Positions 63,952 through 64,000 of a stretch of DNA of 64,000 nucleotides are shown here, one piece after another (position 1 is the stretch's first letter; the number at the start of each line of letters is the position of its first letter). Under the pieces are notes generated by a model that was given only the letters and a program-made list of their open reading frames with translations, was not told the DNA's origin and made no database searches. Position numbers and translations under genes: made by a program. Origin of the DNA: Curvibacter sp. GWA2_63_95 (GTDB lineage Bacteria; Pseudomonadota; Gammaproteobacteria; Burkholderiales; Burkholderiaceae_C); contig MGPB01000018.1 of assembly GCA_001795455.1 (NCBI GenBank), positions 28,411 through 92,410 of the forward strand. Reading direction: 5' to 3'.

Positions 63952-64000
63952 ATGTCTGAATCTTTCGCAGCCCTATTTGAAGAATCGCTACAACGCTCGG
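63952..64000 (+). CDS. rpsA: 30S ribosomal protein S1, N-terminal start
   Basis: Only the first 16 codons are in the window: MSESFAALFEESLQRS, the standard betaproteobacterial S1 start. The gene follows aroA/cmk after 103 bp, its usual place. Confidence 0.93.
   Translation, partial: MSESFAALFEESLQRS

Noticed and set aside
1..64000. CRISPR arrays, tRNA genes, prophage or insertion sequences
   Set aside because: No regularly spaced repeats, no tRNA-like cloverleaf other than the tmRNA ends, and no transposase or phage proteins were seen.

Overview
The window looks like a high-GC betaproteobacterial chromosome of the Comamonadaceae type, close to Rhodoferax or Polaromonas. The evidence is the gene order gyrA-serC-pheA-tyrA-aroA/cmk-rpsA with aroA fused to cmk, a two-piece-tag tmRNA reading ANDERFALAA, tandem glycine riboswitches, an intracellular PHB depolymerase, the glnA-ntrBC locus, and two families of short dispersed repeats. 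It is almost entirely chromosomal housekeeping and accessory metabolism. I see no prophage, transposase, CRISPR array, tRNA or 16S/23S rRNA gene.

Layout. 1-9.7 kb: the end of an ETF-ubiquinone oxidoreductase, a PlsC-type acyltransferase, then glycine and serine catabolism. A tandem glycine riboswitch precedes gcvT-gcvH-gcvP, and a second one precedes a DadA-type amino-acid dehydrogenase and serine deaminase sdaA. gcvT lacks about 36 N-terminal codons. 9.7-13.8 kb: a TetR-regulated efflux module (TetR, membrane-fusion protein, FtsX-type permease, ATPase) with a perfect palindromic operator, followed by a decapitated AraC gene. 13.9-21.5 kb: a chemoreceptor without a sensor domain, a DODA-type dioxygenase, a ChaA-like antiporter, a LysR regulator, aroQ, an MFS transporter, aroC and a cupin. 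21.5-34.5 kb: GST, phaZ, a CBS protein, metY, hydrolases, an outer-membrane barrel, YihY, a periplasmic binding protein, a D-2-hydroxyacid dehydrogenase, an MFS transporter, thyA-folA. 34.5-38.4 kb: a glycine-zipper lipoprotein, a two-component cluster, and a small stress operon (DUF1328, BON, CsbD).

38.4-50.2 kb: a multi-zinc-ribbon protein, xth, then nitrogen control on the minus strand (glnA, a DUF4124 gene, ntrB, ntrC). glnA has a recognisable sigma-54 promoter and two NtrC-type sites. Upstream lie a CinA-N-like protein, an EI24 membrane protein and an RsuA-type pseudouridine synthase; a REC-DUF3369-HD-GYP protein diverges from them. 50.2-52.6 kb: a small sugar locus (RbsD/FucU, transaldolase-like aldolase, divergent PfkB kinase). 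52.6-55.8 kb: arfB and tmRNA face each other across a shared terminator, followed by gph, ubiG and ompA. 56-64 kb: gyrA and the aromatic amino-acid operon running into rpsA.

The strongest unexplained signal is the two repeat families. Family A (11 copies seen, all in the same orientation, about 60 bp) occurs between genes and also in frame inside gcvT, gcvP, aroA and a pseudouridine synthase gene, like the palindromic elements of Rickettsia. Family B (3 copies, about 83 bp) always starts within a few bases of a stop codon. It has two hairpins; the second keeps a conserved 15-nt loop on a stem whose sequence changes from copy to copy while remaining fully complementary.
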